A program made the position numbers and the translations under genes. Of a stretch of 64,000 bases of DNA, positions 35,024 through 42,904 are shown one piece after another (position 1 is the first letter of the stretch; each line of letters begins with the position of its first letter). This stretch comes from Sphingomonas_O antarctica (lineage in GTDB: Bacteria; Pseudomonadota; Alphaproteobacteria; Sphingomonadales; Sphingomonadaceae), in contig NZ_CBCRXM010000010.1 of assembly GCF_965137005.1 (NCBI RefSeq), forward strand, positions 40,266 to 104,265, given 5' to 3'. Under the pieces are notes generated by a model that was not told the origin of the DNA, did not search any database, and saw nothing but the letters and a program-made list of their open reading frames with translations.

Positions 35024-35880
35024 GAGCCCGACGCTCCGCCGCCACCGAAACCGCCGCCGCCACCGCCCGAAAAACCGCCGCCGCCCCAGCCGCCGCTGGA
35101 GCCGCCGCCGCCGTCACCGCCAAACATGCCGCCGCCACCCGAAGAACGCCCGCTGTTGAGCGCGCCGTTGATCGCGCTCCACAAGATGATGTTGCCGATC
35201 CCCGATCCCGCGCCGCGACTATAGCGCCGCCCGCCGGCAACGCGCCCGATCATCGGAAAAACGAAACCGAACAGAATGACGAGAATGACGAAGATGAAAT
35301 TGAGCGACACGCCGCCTCCGCCCGAGGATCGCTGGTGCGCCCGATCAAACGCCTGCGTCGCAGCATCGAGGCGCGCCTGAGCCTCCTCCGGCGACGCACG
35401 CAGTTGGGCGACGATCTGGTCGGTGCCCGCGGTCATCGCGCCGTCCACATCGCCCGCCTTCAGGCGCGGCATCATCGATTGGTTGATGATCACCGACGAC
35501 AAGGCGTCGGTCATGATCGGCTCGAGCCCACGCCCGACTTCGATCCGCGGGCCGCGTTGGCCTTGAGGGTTGTTGGGGGCGATGAACAGGATGACGCCAT
35601 TGTCGACATCCTTCAGCCCGACGCCCCAGGCACGGCCCAATTTATAGCCGTAATCCTCGAGCGGATAACCCTGCAGGTCGGCGATCGTCGCGACGACGAC
35701 CTGCCGCTTGGTATCGCGCTGCAAGGCCTGCAGCTTCGCGGTCAGATCCGCCTCGGTCTGCGGCGACAACACGTTCGCGTCATCGACGACCAACCCGGTG
35801 AACTTCGGGAAATTTTGCGCCGTCGCCGCCGTAGCCAGCAAAGCCAGCCAGGCGGCGAGCAGCGCCCGCCAGAATGTCAC
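35017..35880 (-). CDS. TPM-domain protein, YgcG-like, exported
   Basis: A 287-aa protein. The signal peptide ends near ATAATAQ, and the TPM domain opens FPKFTGLVVDDANVLSP with DNGVILFIAPNNPQG in the middle. One membrane helix (about residues 190-215) follows. The C-terminus is a long Gly/Ser-rich tail ending in a GGGG(F/A)SGSW pattern, typical of YgcG proteins. It starts 5 nt after the lemA stop. The Gly tail also makes misleading Pro-rich frames on the other strand. Confidence 0.88.
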   Translation of the reverse strand: MTFWRALLAAWLALLATAATAQNFPKFTGLVVDDANVLSPQTEADLTAKLQALQRDTKRQVVVATIADLQGYPLEDYGYKLGRAWGVGLKDVDNGVILFIAPNNPQGQRGPRIEVGRGLEPIMTDALSSVIINQSMMPRLKAGDVDGAMTAGTDQIVAQLRASPEEAQARLDAATQAFDRAHQRSSGGGGVSLNFIFVILVILFGFVFPMIGRVAGGRRYSRGAGSGIGNIILWSAINGALNSGRSSGGGGMFGGDGGGGSSGGWGGGGFSGGGGGGFGGGGASGSW

Positions 35881-35884
35881 GGCG

Positions 35885-36457
35885 TCAGAAGCTCACTTTC
35901 GGAGCGGCTTCCGAACCCGGCGTGGTCGCCTGGAACGGAACCATCGGCTTGGCACCATAGAAGATCTTGGCACCGATCGCGTCGGGGAAGGTGCGGATGC
36001 GCGTGTTATACTGCTGCACCGCCGTGTTGTAGTCGTTGCGCGCGATGGTCACGCGGTTCTCGGTCCCTTCGAGCTGGCTCATCAGCGTGGTGTAATTCGC
36101 CTGGCTCTTCAGTTCGGGATAGGCCTCCTGCAGCCGCTGCAGCGACAAGCTCAGCCCATTCTGTGCGGTCTGATAGGCCTGCATCTTGGCCGGATCGGTC
36201 AATTCGTCGCCCGACACCTTGATCTGGTTGGCCGAGGCACGGGCGTTGGTCACCTGCACCAGAATGTCTTTTTCCTGCGCGCCCGCGCCCTTCACGGTCG
36301 CGACGAGGTTGGGGATCAGATCGGCACGGCGTTGATACTGGTTCTGGACGTCAGCCCAGCGCGCCTTGGCATTTTCTTCCGCGGTCGGGACGGAATTCAC
36401 GCCGCATCCGGCGAGCGCCAGCGGTGCGAGAAAGGCGACGGTGCGAAGGCTCTTCAT
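35885..36457 (-). CDS. lemA: LemA family lipoprotein
   Basis: A 190-aa protein with a lipoprotein signal (MKSLRTVAFLAPLALAGC). The helical LemA domain contains NQYQRRADLIPNLVATVKGA, VTNARASANQIKV and YPELKSQANYTTLMSQLEG, all read in part. ATG 36457 is chosen because GGAG lies 9 nt upstream; ATGs at 36463 and 36472 add 2 or 5 residues. LemA proteins associate with TPM proteins in conserved operons, as here, but their role is undefined. Confidence 0.9.
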   Translation of the reverse strand: MKSLRTVAFLAPLALAGCGVNSVPTAEENAKARWADVQNQYQRRADLIPNLVATVKGAGAQEKDILVQVTNARASANQIKVSGDELTDPAKMQAYQTAQNGLSLSLQRLQEAYPELKSQANYTTLMSQLEGTENRVTIARNDYNTAVQQYNTRIRTFPDAIGAKIFYGAKPMVPFQATTPGSEAAPKVSF

Positions 36458-36550
36458 CGACATGAACTCCATTCTGTTATGCACGGCTAATACACTGCCC
36501 CGCCGCGGGGTTGCAATCGCAATCGTGGGGAGCATGATGGTTGCGTTCAA

Positions 36551-36991
36551 GTGGGAGCACCGCACATTTCGATCGTCGCCGAGTTCAAGGCCTTCGTAAA
36601 CCGCGGCAACGTGCTCGACCTCGCGGTCGGCGTGATCATCGGCGCGGCGTTCGGCAAGATCGTCACCGCGCTGACCGACGATTTCATCACTCCGATCCTC
36701 AGCTTGCTGACCGGCGGGTTCGATTTCACGAACATGTTCGCGCCGTTGCGCGCGATGCCCGACGGCGCGCCACACACGCTCGCGGCGGCAAAAGCAGCCG
36801 GCGTACCGGTGTTTGCGTACGGCCACTTCATCACCGAGGTGATCAATTTCCTGATCCTCGCCTGGATCATCTTCCTGATCGTCAAGACCGCCAACCGTGT
36901 GCTCAAGCGGCACGACGACGATGCGACACCGGCGGATGTCCTGTTGCTGCGTGAAATCAGGGACGAGCTGAAGGCGCGCCCTAAGGTTTAG
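36551..36991 (+). CDS. mscL: Large-conductance mechanosensitive channel MscL
   Basis: A 146-aa inner-membrane channel that releases solutes on osmotic downshock. The first helix GNVLDLAVGVIIGAAFGKIV and the second, ITEVINFLILAWIIFLIVK, are intact, and a charged C-terminal helix follows. The periplasmic loop is slightly longer than in E. coli, giving 146 rather than 136 residues. The start is a GTG at 36551. It is divergent from lemA. Confidence 0.95.
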   Translation: MGAPHISIVAEFKAFVNRGNVLDLAVGVIIGAAFGKIVTALTDDFITPILSLLTGGFDFTNMFAPLRAMPDGAPHTLAAAKAAGVPVFAYGHFITEVINFLILAWIIFLIVKTANRVLKRHDDDATPADVLLLREIRDELKARPKV

Positions 36992-37004
36992 CGAACATCC
37001 AATC

Positions 37005-37086
37005 GTCACCCCGGACTTGACCCGGGGTCCATTGGCTCTCCGTCTGAAACGGACGAAGAATGGACCCTGACTTTCGTCAGGGTGAC
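37005..37086. repeat. REP-like imperfect inverted repeat
   Basis: GTCACCCCGGACTTGACCC at the left is an imperfect reverse complement of the right end, CTGACTTTCGTCAGGGTGAC; the arms also share GGTCCATT. The element lies between the convergent mscL and Rrf2-type genes. Hairpins of this composition are frequent between sphingomonad genes and may terminate transcription. Confidence 0.7.
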
Positions 37087-37098
37087 GGGCTTTGCGCC

Positions 37099-37530
37099 TC
37101 AAGCGACGAGCAAATCCTCGGCGGTCGCGTCCGCCAGGCTGGTGCCGTCCAAAATCGTCGCTGTCTTGTCGCGCACCAACAGCATCGCCCGGCGGATCGC
37201 GCACGCCGCCTCGCTGCGGCAATCGTCGCAACGGCGATAGGCGGTGCGGCTGACGCAAGGCACCAACGCCAGCGGCCCTTCGATCTGGCGGATGATATCG
37301 CCGAACGAGATCAGATGCGGCGCGCGCGCGAGGTGAAACCCGCCCTGTTTGCCGCGCGTCGACACAACGAATCCCGCCTGACGCATTTCGCCCAGAATGA
37401 TTTCGAGGAACTTGCGCGGAATGTCCGCCTCGGCAGCGATGCGGCTCATCGGCACGGGTGCCGCGCCCGCTTTCTCTCCAGCGAGCAGCAGCATCGCGCG
37501 AAGGGCGTAACGGGAGCGCTGGGTCAACAT
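37099..37530 (-). CDS. Rrf2-family transcriptional regulator with Cys cluster
   Basis: A 143-aa winged-helix regulator: MLTQRSRYALRAMLLLA, the recognition region DIPRKFLEIILGEMRQAGFV and GKQGGFHLA. Four Cys are spaced C-x8-C-x2-C-x5-C near residues 94-113, suggesting an Fe-S cluster as in IscR, NsrR or RirA. The spacing does not match any of these three exactly. The ATG at 37528-37530 is the usual Rrf2 start. It is divergent from pyrC with only 56 bp between, so it may regulate that gene. Confidence 0.87.
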   Translation of the reverse strand: MLTQRSRYALRAMLLLAGEKAGAAPVPMSRIAAEADIPRKFLEIILGEMRQAGFVVSTRGKQGGFHLARAPHLISFGDIIRQIEGPLALVPCVSRTAYRRCDDCRSEAACAIRRAMLLVRDKTATILDGTSLADATAEDLLVA

Positions 37531-37586
37531 CCACCAATCCCATAGCGATTTGGACCTGAACGGCAAATTGCCGCAAAGGGCGTTTT

Positions 37587-38621
37587 ATGGATGAGATCAC
37601 GATCCGCACGCCCGACGACTGGCACGTTCACTTGCGCGATGGCGATGCGTTGAAGGCGGTGGCGGGCCACACCGCCGCGCAATTTGCGCGCGCGATTATC
37701 ATGCCCAATCTGACCCCGCCGCTGACCCGCGTCGCGGATGTCGCGGCCTATCGCGAGCGGATCATGGCGGCGTTGCCGACGGGCGCGGACTTCACGCCGC
37801 TGATGACGCTGTATCTGACCGACGGCATGCCGCCGGAGACGATCCGCGAAGGCAAATCGACTGGCGTCGTCACCGCCGCCAAGCTTTATCCGGCGCACGC
37901 CACGACCAATTCGGCAGCGGGGGTGACCGCCATCGATCGCATCATGCCCGCATTGGAGGCGATGGCGGCAGTCGGCATGCCGCTGTGCGTCCACGGCGAA
38001 GTCACCGACCGCGACGTGGATATTTTCGACCGCGAGGCGGTATTCATCGACCGCACGCTCGCGCCGCTGGTCGCGCGGCTGCCCGAATTGAAGATCGTCT
38101 TCGAACATATCACCACGCGCCAGGCGGTCGATTTCGTGACGGCGAGCGGCCCCAACGTCGCCGCGACGATCACGCCGCAGCACCTCCACCTCAACCGCAA
38201 TGCGATCTTCGACGGGGGCCTGCGCCCGCATGCCTATTGCCTGCCGGTGCTCAAGGGCGAGGAACACCGCCGCGCCGTTCGCGCCGCCGCCGTCTCGGGC
38301 AGTGCCAAATTCTTTCTCGGCACCGACAGCGCGCCGCATCTGCGCGGGGCCAAGGAATCGAGCTGTGGTTGCGCGGGCATTTTCAACGCGCCTTTCGCGC
38401 TGGAAAGTTATGTCACCGTGTTCGACGAAGAGGGCGCGTTGGACAGGTTCGAAGGGTTTGCCGGCGAACACGGCGCGCGGTTTTACGGGCTGCCGCTGAA
38501 TGATGGCACACTGACCCTCGAACGCACCGAACTGTCAGTACCCGCCGAGATTGACGGCTACATCCCGTTCCACGCCGGTGAAACGCTGACTTGGCGCGTG
38601 GTCAGGCCGACATCGGAGTAA
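37587..38621 (+). CDS. pyrC: Dihydroorotase (class II, E. coli PyrC type)
   Basis: A 344-aa zinc amidohydrolase cyclising carbamoyl-aspartate to dihydroorotate in pyrimidine synthesis. The binuclear site is visible: WHVHLRD, carbamylated Lys in AAKLYPAHATTNS, His in CVHGE and FEHITT, and Asp in LGTDSAPHLRG. The length matches the roughly 345-aa type II family. The stop codon lies in the loop of the hairpin ACATCGGA/TCCGATGT that begins the dispersed repeat copy C. Confidence 0.97.
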   Translation: MDEITIRTPDDWHVHLRDGDALKAVAGHTAAQFARAIIMPNLTPPLTRVADVAAYRERIMAALPTGADFTPLMTLYLTDGMPPETIREGKSTGVVTAAKLYPAHATTNSAAGVTAIDRIMPALEAMAAVGMPLCVHGEVTDRDVDIFDREAVFIDRTLAPLVARLPELKIVFEHITTRQAVDFVTASGPNVAATITPQHLHLNRNAIFDGGLRPHAYCLPVLKGEEHRRAVRAAAVSGSAKFFLGTDSAPHLRGAKESSCGCAGIFNAPFALESYVTVFDEEGALDRFEGFAGEHGARFYGLPLNDGTLTLERTELSVPAEIDGYIPFHAGETLTWRVVRPTSE

Positions 38622-38705
38622 AATCCGATGTCGTCGGACGGGCCGACTGCCCGCCGGCCGGCCCGGCGCGAGTCTCGCCGCTGCGCCGCTACGGCGTGCC
38701 GCGCT
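38607..38705. repeat. Dispersed GC-rich gene-end repeat, copy C (inverted)
   Basis: Reverse-complemented, this stretch contains GGCCGGCCGGCGGGCAGTCG, GCCCGTCCGACGAC and then a hairpin, ACATCGGA-loop-TCCGATGT. This is the same order as copies A and B, with a different hairpin stem. The hairpin loop holds the pyrC stop codon. It lies between convergent pyrC and the DUF1134 gene. Confidence 0.6.
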
Positions 38706-38709
38706 CGGG

Positions 38710-39432
38710 CTAGAACGGAAGAATCCGGCTCTTTTCGCTGAACTTCATATAGCCGATATTCGCGCCCAGTCGCATGCCGACGCCCGCACGCACCGGGATC
38801 AGCACGACGTTGCCCCGGCGCAGATACGTGGCCGAAAAGCCGCCGATAAAATATGCGCGACCTTCGACCTGCGGATAGCGGCGATACAGGTCGGCCGTAT
38901 CGTCGAGGTTGTAGACGAGTGTGAACACCTTCGTCGCATCGCCGCCCAGATCGAACCCGATCGACGGCCCGGTCCAGTAAACCGGCCGCTGCCCCTCGAT
39001 CTTGTGCGTCATCGTACCCGACCCGTAACGCAGCCCAATGCCGATCGCACCCGATGCCTCGCGTCCGGCGATATAGGCGACGGGTTCGCCCTGATCCTTC
39101 AGAATTTTTTCGATGATTCCGCCCAGCCCTTCGGCGCCGCGGCCAAATACGCCTTCGGCCGCGCCGATCACGTCGTTCTTTTGATACGTCGCAGGCTTGG
39201 TCCCGGACGCCGGCGGCAGCACTTGGCCCTGCGCGTTGGTCGGCGGAATGTCGTTCGCGGGCGGTGGCGGCGGGGCTGGCTCGGTCTGATTGACCGCATA
39301 GCCTCGCTCGCCGGGTTGGAGCGTGGTGTCGGTTTGCGCCGCCTTGTCGGGATCGACCGTTTGCATTTGCGCGGGCGCGGTCGTGCCCCACATCAGCAAC
39401 GCCGCCGCGATCGCCTGTCCGAACTTACGCAT
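38710..39432 (-). CDS. DUF1134 exported protein
   Basis: A 240-aa protein. The signal peptide is MRKFGQAIAAALLMWGTTAPA; a Pro-rich stretch (EPAPPPPPANDIPP) and the DUF1134 domain follow (EGVFGRGAEGLGGIIEKILK, GIGLRYGSGTM, TGPSIGFDLGGDATKVF). DUF1134 is an alphaproteobacterial lipid-associated YSC84-like domain with unknown function. The ATG at 39430-39432 follows GGGAGGGC with good spacing, preferred over the ATG 13 codons upstream. Confidence 0.85.
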   Translation of the reverse strand: MRKFGQAIAAALLMWGTTAPAQMQTVDPDKAAQTDTTLQPGERGYAVNQTEPAPPPPPANDIPPTNAQGQVLPPASGTKPATYQKNDVIGAAEGVFGRGAEGLGGIIEKILKDQGEPVAYIAGREASGAIGIGLRYGSGTMTHKIEGQRPVYWTGPSIGFDLGGDATKVFTLVYNLDDTADLYRRYPQVEGRAYFIGGFSATYLRRGNVVLIPVRAGVGMRLGANIGYMKFSEKSRILPF

Positions 39433-39546
39433 CACCAAGCCCTCCCATGCGGTCACGAAAGCGCACCGCACCTGTCGCTACACTGAATCAGGGAGATTGC
39501 GGCGGCGCAAGCCCCCGGTTATAGGCACCATCTGCCAAACGCGCGT

Positions 39547-39638
39547 GGAGACGTGGGTGAGTGGCTGAAACCAACGCTTTGCTAAAGCGTCGTACCCGTT
39601 AAACGGTACCGAGAGTTCGAATCTCTCCGTCTCCGCCA
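39547..39638 (+). tRNA. tRNA-Ser(GCT), island insertion site
   Basis: The acceptor GGAGACG pairs with CGTCTCC, followed by G and an encoded CCA. The anticodon loop TTGCTAA gives anticodon GCT (codons AGC/AGU). A long variable arm and GAGTTCGAATC T-loop are present. Its 3' end is duplicated at 60434-60450, marking it as the integration target of the metal island. Confidence 0.96.
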
Positions 39639-39641
39639 ATA
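39625..39641 (+). other. attL: 17-bp core at the tRNA-Ser 3' end
   Basis: CTCCGTCTCCGCCAATA spans the last part of the tRNA acceptor arm and three following bases. An identical copy lies at 60434-60450 in the same orientation. Tyrosine-recombinase islands typically use tRNA 3' ends in this way and leave such direct repeats. Confidence 0.85.
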
Positions 39642-39719
39642 AAAACAATCCTTATTTATCAATGACTTAATAATAAGGCTAGTGTTGGCAAGTCATTGAA
39701 TTTAAATAAGTTAAGCATG

Positions 39720-40386
39720 CTAGTCAGGTCGCCTTGGGGGCATTTCGGGGGCACGGTGCGATTGAGGATGGGGGCACCGGTGAGCATTCCCGATTACCTC
39801 AGACCTCGGACACTTATTCGATCGGCTGCAACGTGTTGATGCCGGCGCTTTCGTCGGTCGGGGCACTGGTGGAGCAACGCCCTTGTCGCGGTAAGGCGGC
39901 AGATCAGGCGCGCCATTCGGCGTGGGCCTAGCCTCCAGCCGTGCGATCATCGCCTTCATCTCGGCAATTTCGCGCACCTGCGCGTCGATAATGCCGTCAG
40001 CCAGCTCGCGAACCTCCGGATCCTTGATGTGGGCGCGTTCGCTGGTCATGATCGCGATCGAGTGGTGCGGAATCATCGCCTTCATCCAAGAAACATCGTC
40101 GACGGTCTCCTGGCTTCGAACCAGCCACAGCGCCCCGGCGAAGACTACGATGCTGCCCGCAATGATTGCCAAGTTGACGCGCCGGTTCGAATACATCGAC
40201 CACATGAAGCCGAGCATGATGATCGCCATCACCGCGCCCATGTAGACCGCCATCCACGTGCGCGTCTGACTGTAGAACACGTGACCCAGAGCATAGGTGT
40301 TGAGGTACATGAGCCCAAACATGACAACTGTCGAAGTCGCGATCATCGCCGCGAACCGGCCGTAACCCATTTTCATCTGGGCACCC
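39720..40386 (-). CDS. DUF305 membrane protein with frameshifted C-terminus
   Basis: The protein starts MKMGYGRFAAMIATSTVVM and has three or four membrane helices. The DUF305 part contains VSWMKAMIPHHSIAIMTSE, the HHSIAI motif being the family's metal-linked signature. Such proteins often accompany copper resistance genes. After GVAPPVP the frame shifts: one base more in the C-run would give TDESAGINTLQPIE and a stop at 39814-39816, a typical family ending. Instead the frame continues about 30 residues to TAG at 39720-39722. The ATG at 40384-40386 follows GGGGGTG. Confidence 0.8.
39736..39756 (+). repeat. Island-end repeat, left copy
   Basis: GGGGGCATTTCGGGGGCACG lies about 95 bp inside attL. 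A near copy is at 60341-60371, about 65 bp inside attR, in the same orientation. It may be an arm-type site or a shared recombination remnant. Confidence 0.5.
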
Positions 40387-40448
40387 CCAATAACCCTGGC
40401 GTGATCTGGTCGAAGGTGATTCACTGCGCCTGACGAGGGAGGCGGCAG

Positions 40449-41525
40449 ATGCGTCAGGCGGGATTGTTCGGGCTTTCGGATCAGCTGAAGCGGTTGTCGG
40501 ACTGCGGCGATCCGCTGGAGACGATGGGGCGGGTGGTGGACTTCGAGGTATTCCGCCCGGCGCTGGAGAAGGCGCTGGCCTATGGCGACGGCGCCAAGGG
40601 CGGTCGGCCGCCGTACGATCCAGTGGCGATGTTCAAGGTGCTGATCCTGGCAGCCCAGAACACGGTGAGCGATGCGCGCATGGAGTTCCTGATCCGCGAC
40701 CGGCTGAGCTGGCTGCGCTTCCTGTGCTTTGACCTGGGTGCGGTCACGCCCGACGAGAACACGATCCGGCTGTTCCGCGAGAAGCTGACCCGCGCCGGCG
40801 CGATCGATGCGCTGTTCGCCGCCTTTGACCGGCAACTGCGGGAGCGCGGCTATCTGCCGATGGGGGGTCAGATCGTGGACGCGACGCTGGTCGCGGCGCC
40901 CAAGCAGCGCAACACCGCGCCCGAGAAGGACGCAATCAAGGAGGGCAAGAGCGCGGCCGAGATCTGGCCGGATCAGCCGGCCAAAGCGGCGCAGAAGGAT
41001 GTCGATGCGCGCTGGACGGTGAAGTTCGCCAAAGCCAGGCCGCTGCCTGGCGGCAGGCCAGGGATCGACATCGCCATCCCCAGCTTCGGCTACAAAAGCA
41101 GCATCGCAATCTGCCGACGCTACGGCTTCATCCGCCGCGGCAAGGTCACCGATGGCGCTCGCTTCGACGGTCGCATGCTGCGCGACGTGGTGACCAACGA
41201 CAACACCGCCTCCGATGTATGGGCGGATACCGCGTATCGCAGCCGATCCAACGAGGCCTGGCTGAAGACGATCGGGCGGGTCAGCCGCATCCATCGCAAG
41301 AAGCCCAAGGGTAAGCCGATGCCGGCACGCACCGCACGTGCCAACGCGGCCAGGTCTGCCGTGCGTGCCCGCATCGAGCATGTGTTCGCTCGGCAGAAAA
41401 ACCAGATGGGGCTGTTCATCCGCACCATCGGCATCGTGCGAGCCGAGGCGAAGATCACCCTCGCCAACCTCGCCTACAACATCGACCGCCTGATCTTCCA
41501 CGAACGACGGGCCGCCATGGGATAG
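40449..41525 (+). CDS. IS5-family DDE transposase
   Basis: A 358-aa intact transposase. It opens MRQAGLFGLSDQLKRLSD with the IS5-type N-terminal domain (KGGRPPYDPVAMFKVLILAA). Catalytic residues lie in GQIVDATLVAAP, VWADTAYRS and ARIEHVFARQKNQMG. I could not define terminal inverted repeats with confidence, so the element's limits are unresolved; it lies somewhere between about 40390 and 41600. It separates the DUF305 gene from copB, probably splitting a former copper operon. Confidence 0.9.
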   Translation: MRQAGLFGLSDQLKRLSDCGDPLETMGRVVDFEVFRPALEKALAYGDGAKGGRPPYDPVAMFKVLILAAQNTVSDARMEFLIRDRLSWLRFLCFDLGAVTPDENTIRLFREKLTRAGAIDALFAAFDRQLRERGYLPMGGQIVDATLVAAPKQRNTAPEKDAIKEGKSAAEIWPDQPAKAAQKDVDARWTVKFAKARPLPGGRPGIDIAIPSFGYKSSIAICRRYGFIRRGKVTDGARFDGRMLRDVVTNDNTASDVWADTAYRSRSNEAWLKTIGRVSRIHRKKPKGKPMPARTARANAARSAVRARIEHVFARQKNQMGLFIRTIGIVRAEAKITLANLAYNIDRLIFHERRAAMG

Positions 41526-41607
41526 CTACGCCCAGCGAAGCCGCTTTCCGGCAGAACCAGCCGGAAGCACCGCCTTCAAAACGACAGAGAGGCACACCGC
41601 GCTGTCG

Positions 41608-41673
41608 TCACGCCGCCGCCGGCGCCAGTGACATGTTGATGTGGGTGCCCATCTTTTCATCGCCGCCCTGCAT
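41608..41673 (-). CDS. Possible 21-aa peptide or gene-start remnant beside IS5
   Basis: GGGAGAAACAGG precedes an ATG at 41671-41673, opening a 21-residue frame MQGGDEKMGTHINMSLAPAA plus Ala. The good ribosome binding site and the position between copB and the IS5-family gene suggest a small gene, or the start of one cut by the insertion. I do not recognise the peptide. Confidence 0.3.
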   Translation of the reverse strand: MQGGDEKMGTHINMSLAPAAA

Positions 41674-41755
41674 CCTGTTTCTCCCTTGATCGACGCCCCG
41701 CCGCCCATGTTTCCGAAATCGCTTCCACGGGATCAGGACTGATCGTCGTTCGGTA

Positions 41756-42904
41756 TCAGAACCAGAATCTCACCCCGCCAACCAAGCTCGTCGATGTCGC
41801 CTTGTCGCCGTCGGCACGCGCGAAGTCGGCGGTGCGCCCGGTCTTGGCGTCGTAGGAGATGCCGACATACGGAGCGAATTGACGGCTGATCTCGTAACGC
41901 AGCCTAAGCCCGATCTCGGCGTTGGTCAGACCCGCGCCTAGGCGATTCTCCGGCACGTCCTGCGCCGAGAGGTTTAATTCGACGCGTGGCTGAAGGATCA
42001 TTCGCTGCGTAATGCGCTGGTCGTAATAACCCTCAAGCCGACCGAGCACATCGCCCTTGTTCGACAGGAACAGCGCGCCCTCCACCTCGAACCAATAGGG
42101 AGCGAGTCCCTCGAACCCGACGGTCGCGTAGGTTCGCGTCGGCGACGGCTGGAAGTCATGACGCACGCCAGCCTGGAGGTTGAAATAGGGGCCGATCGCC
42201 CGGCTATAGAGTGCCTGGATCTCGGCGGACACGACGCCTTCACGGAACACGCCTTCGCCTTCGGTCTTTACGGTGAGGCGATTGATGTCGCCGCCGAACC
42301 AACCCTCGCCGTCCCAGCGATATCCGTCGCGGCCGTTGCGGATCTGTACCTCGGCGAGATTGAACATGATCTGCGAGAAACTGCGTCCCCCCGAATCGCG
42401 CATCATGTCGTTACGGGCGCGCGCCATCTCGGATGCTGGAAACTGCCGGTCGGCATAATGGTCCATCGGCGGCGGTGGAGCCGGGGCGTCGCCAGCGGGA
42501 AGCGCGGTGCCGGTCATCGCCATGCCAGGCATTGCGCCCGAGTTCTTGGCTCCACCCGACATGTCCATTCCGGGCATCGACTGCATCGACGAGCCACCAC
42601 TCGGCGTGCCCATGTCCATACCCGGCATCGCGTCCTGGGCCTTCGCGGGCTGAGACCGCTTGGTCGATGGCATTGCCATGCCCGGCATGGCGCCGTCGGC
42701 TGAGGGCTTAGGTGCGGCATTTGCCGGCGCGCGGCGCGCGGGCGTGGCCCCGACCTTACGGGCAGCAGGCATCTTAGGAGTCGGCTTCTTAGCGGGAGCC
42801 GGCATCGTCATGCCGGGCATGTTGTGCATCGAGTGATCCTGCGCGGCCGCCGGTGCGGCGACGGCGATGGCGGCGGTGACCGCGAGTACGGCGGCGAGGC
42901 TCAT
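41756..42904 (-). CDS. copB: Copper resistance protein CopB (outer membrane)
   Basis: A 382-aa protein. A signal peptide (MSLAAVLAVTAAIAVAAPAA) precedes a long Met-rich region with repeated MPGM, MPGMDM and HSMHNMPGMTM motifs that bind copper. The C-terminal CopB/PcoB beta-barrel has RDSGGRSFSQIMFNLAEVQI, WDGEGWFGGD and ends GGVRFWF, a terminal aromatic suited to BAM insertion. The ATG at 42902-42904 overlaps the copA stop by ATGA; the pair is co-translated. Confidence 0.93.
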   Translation of the reverse strand: MSLAAVLAVTAAIAVAAPAAAQDHSMHNMPGMTMPAPAKKPTPKMPAARKVGATPARRAPANAAPKPSADGAMPGMAMPSTKRSQPAKAQDAMPGMDMGTPSGGSSMQSMPGMDMSGGAKNSGAMPGMAMTGTALPAGDAPAPPPPMDHYADRQFPASEMARARNDMMRDSGGRSFSQIMFNLAEVQIRNGRDGYRWDGEGWFGGDINRLTVKTEGEGVFREGVVSAEIQALYSRAIGPYFNLQAGVRHDFQPSPTRTYATVGFEGLAPYWFEVEGALFLSNKGDVLGRLEGYYDQRITQRMILQPRVELNLSAQDVPENRLGAGLTNAEIGLRLRYEISRQFAPYVGISYDAKTGRTADFARADGDKATSTSLVGGVRFWF

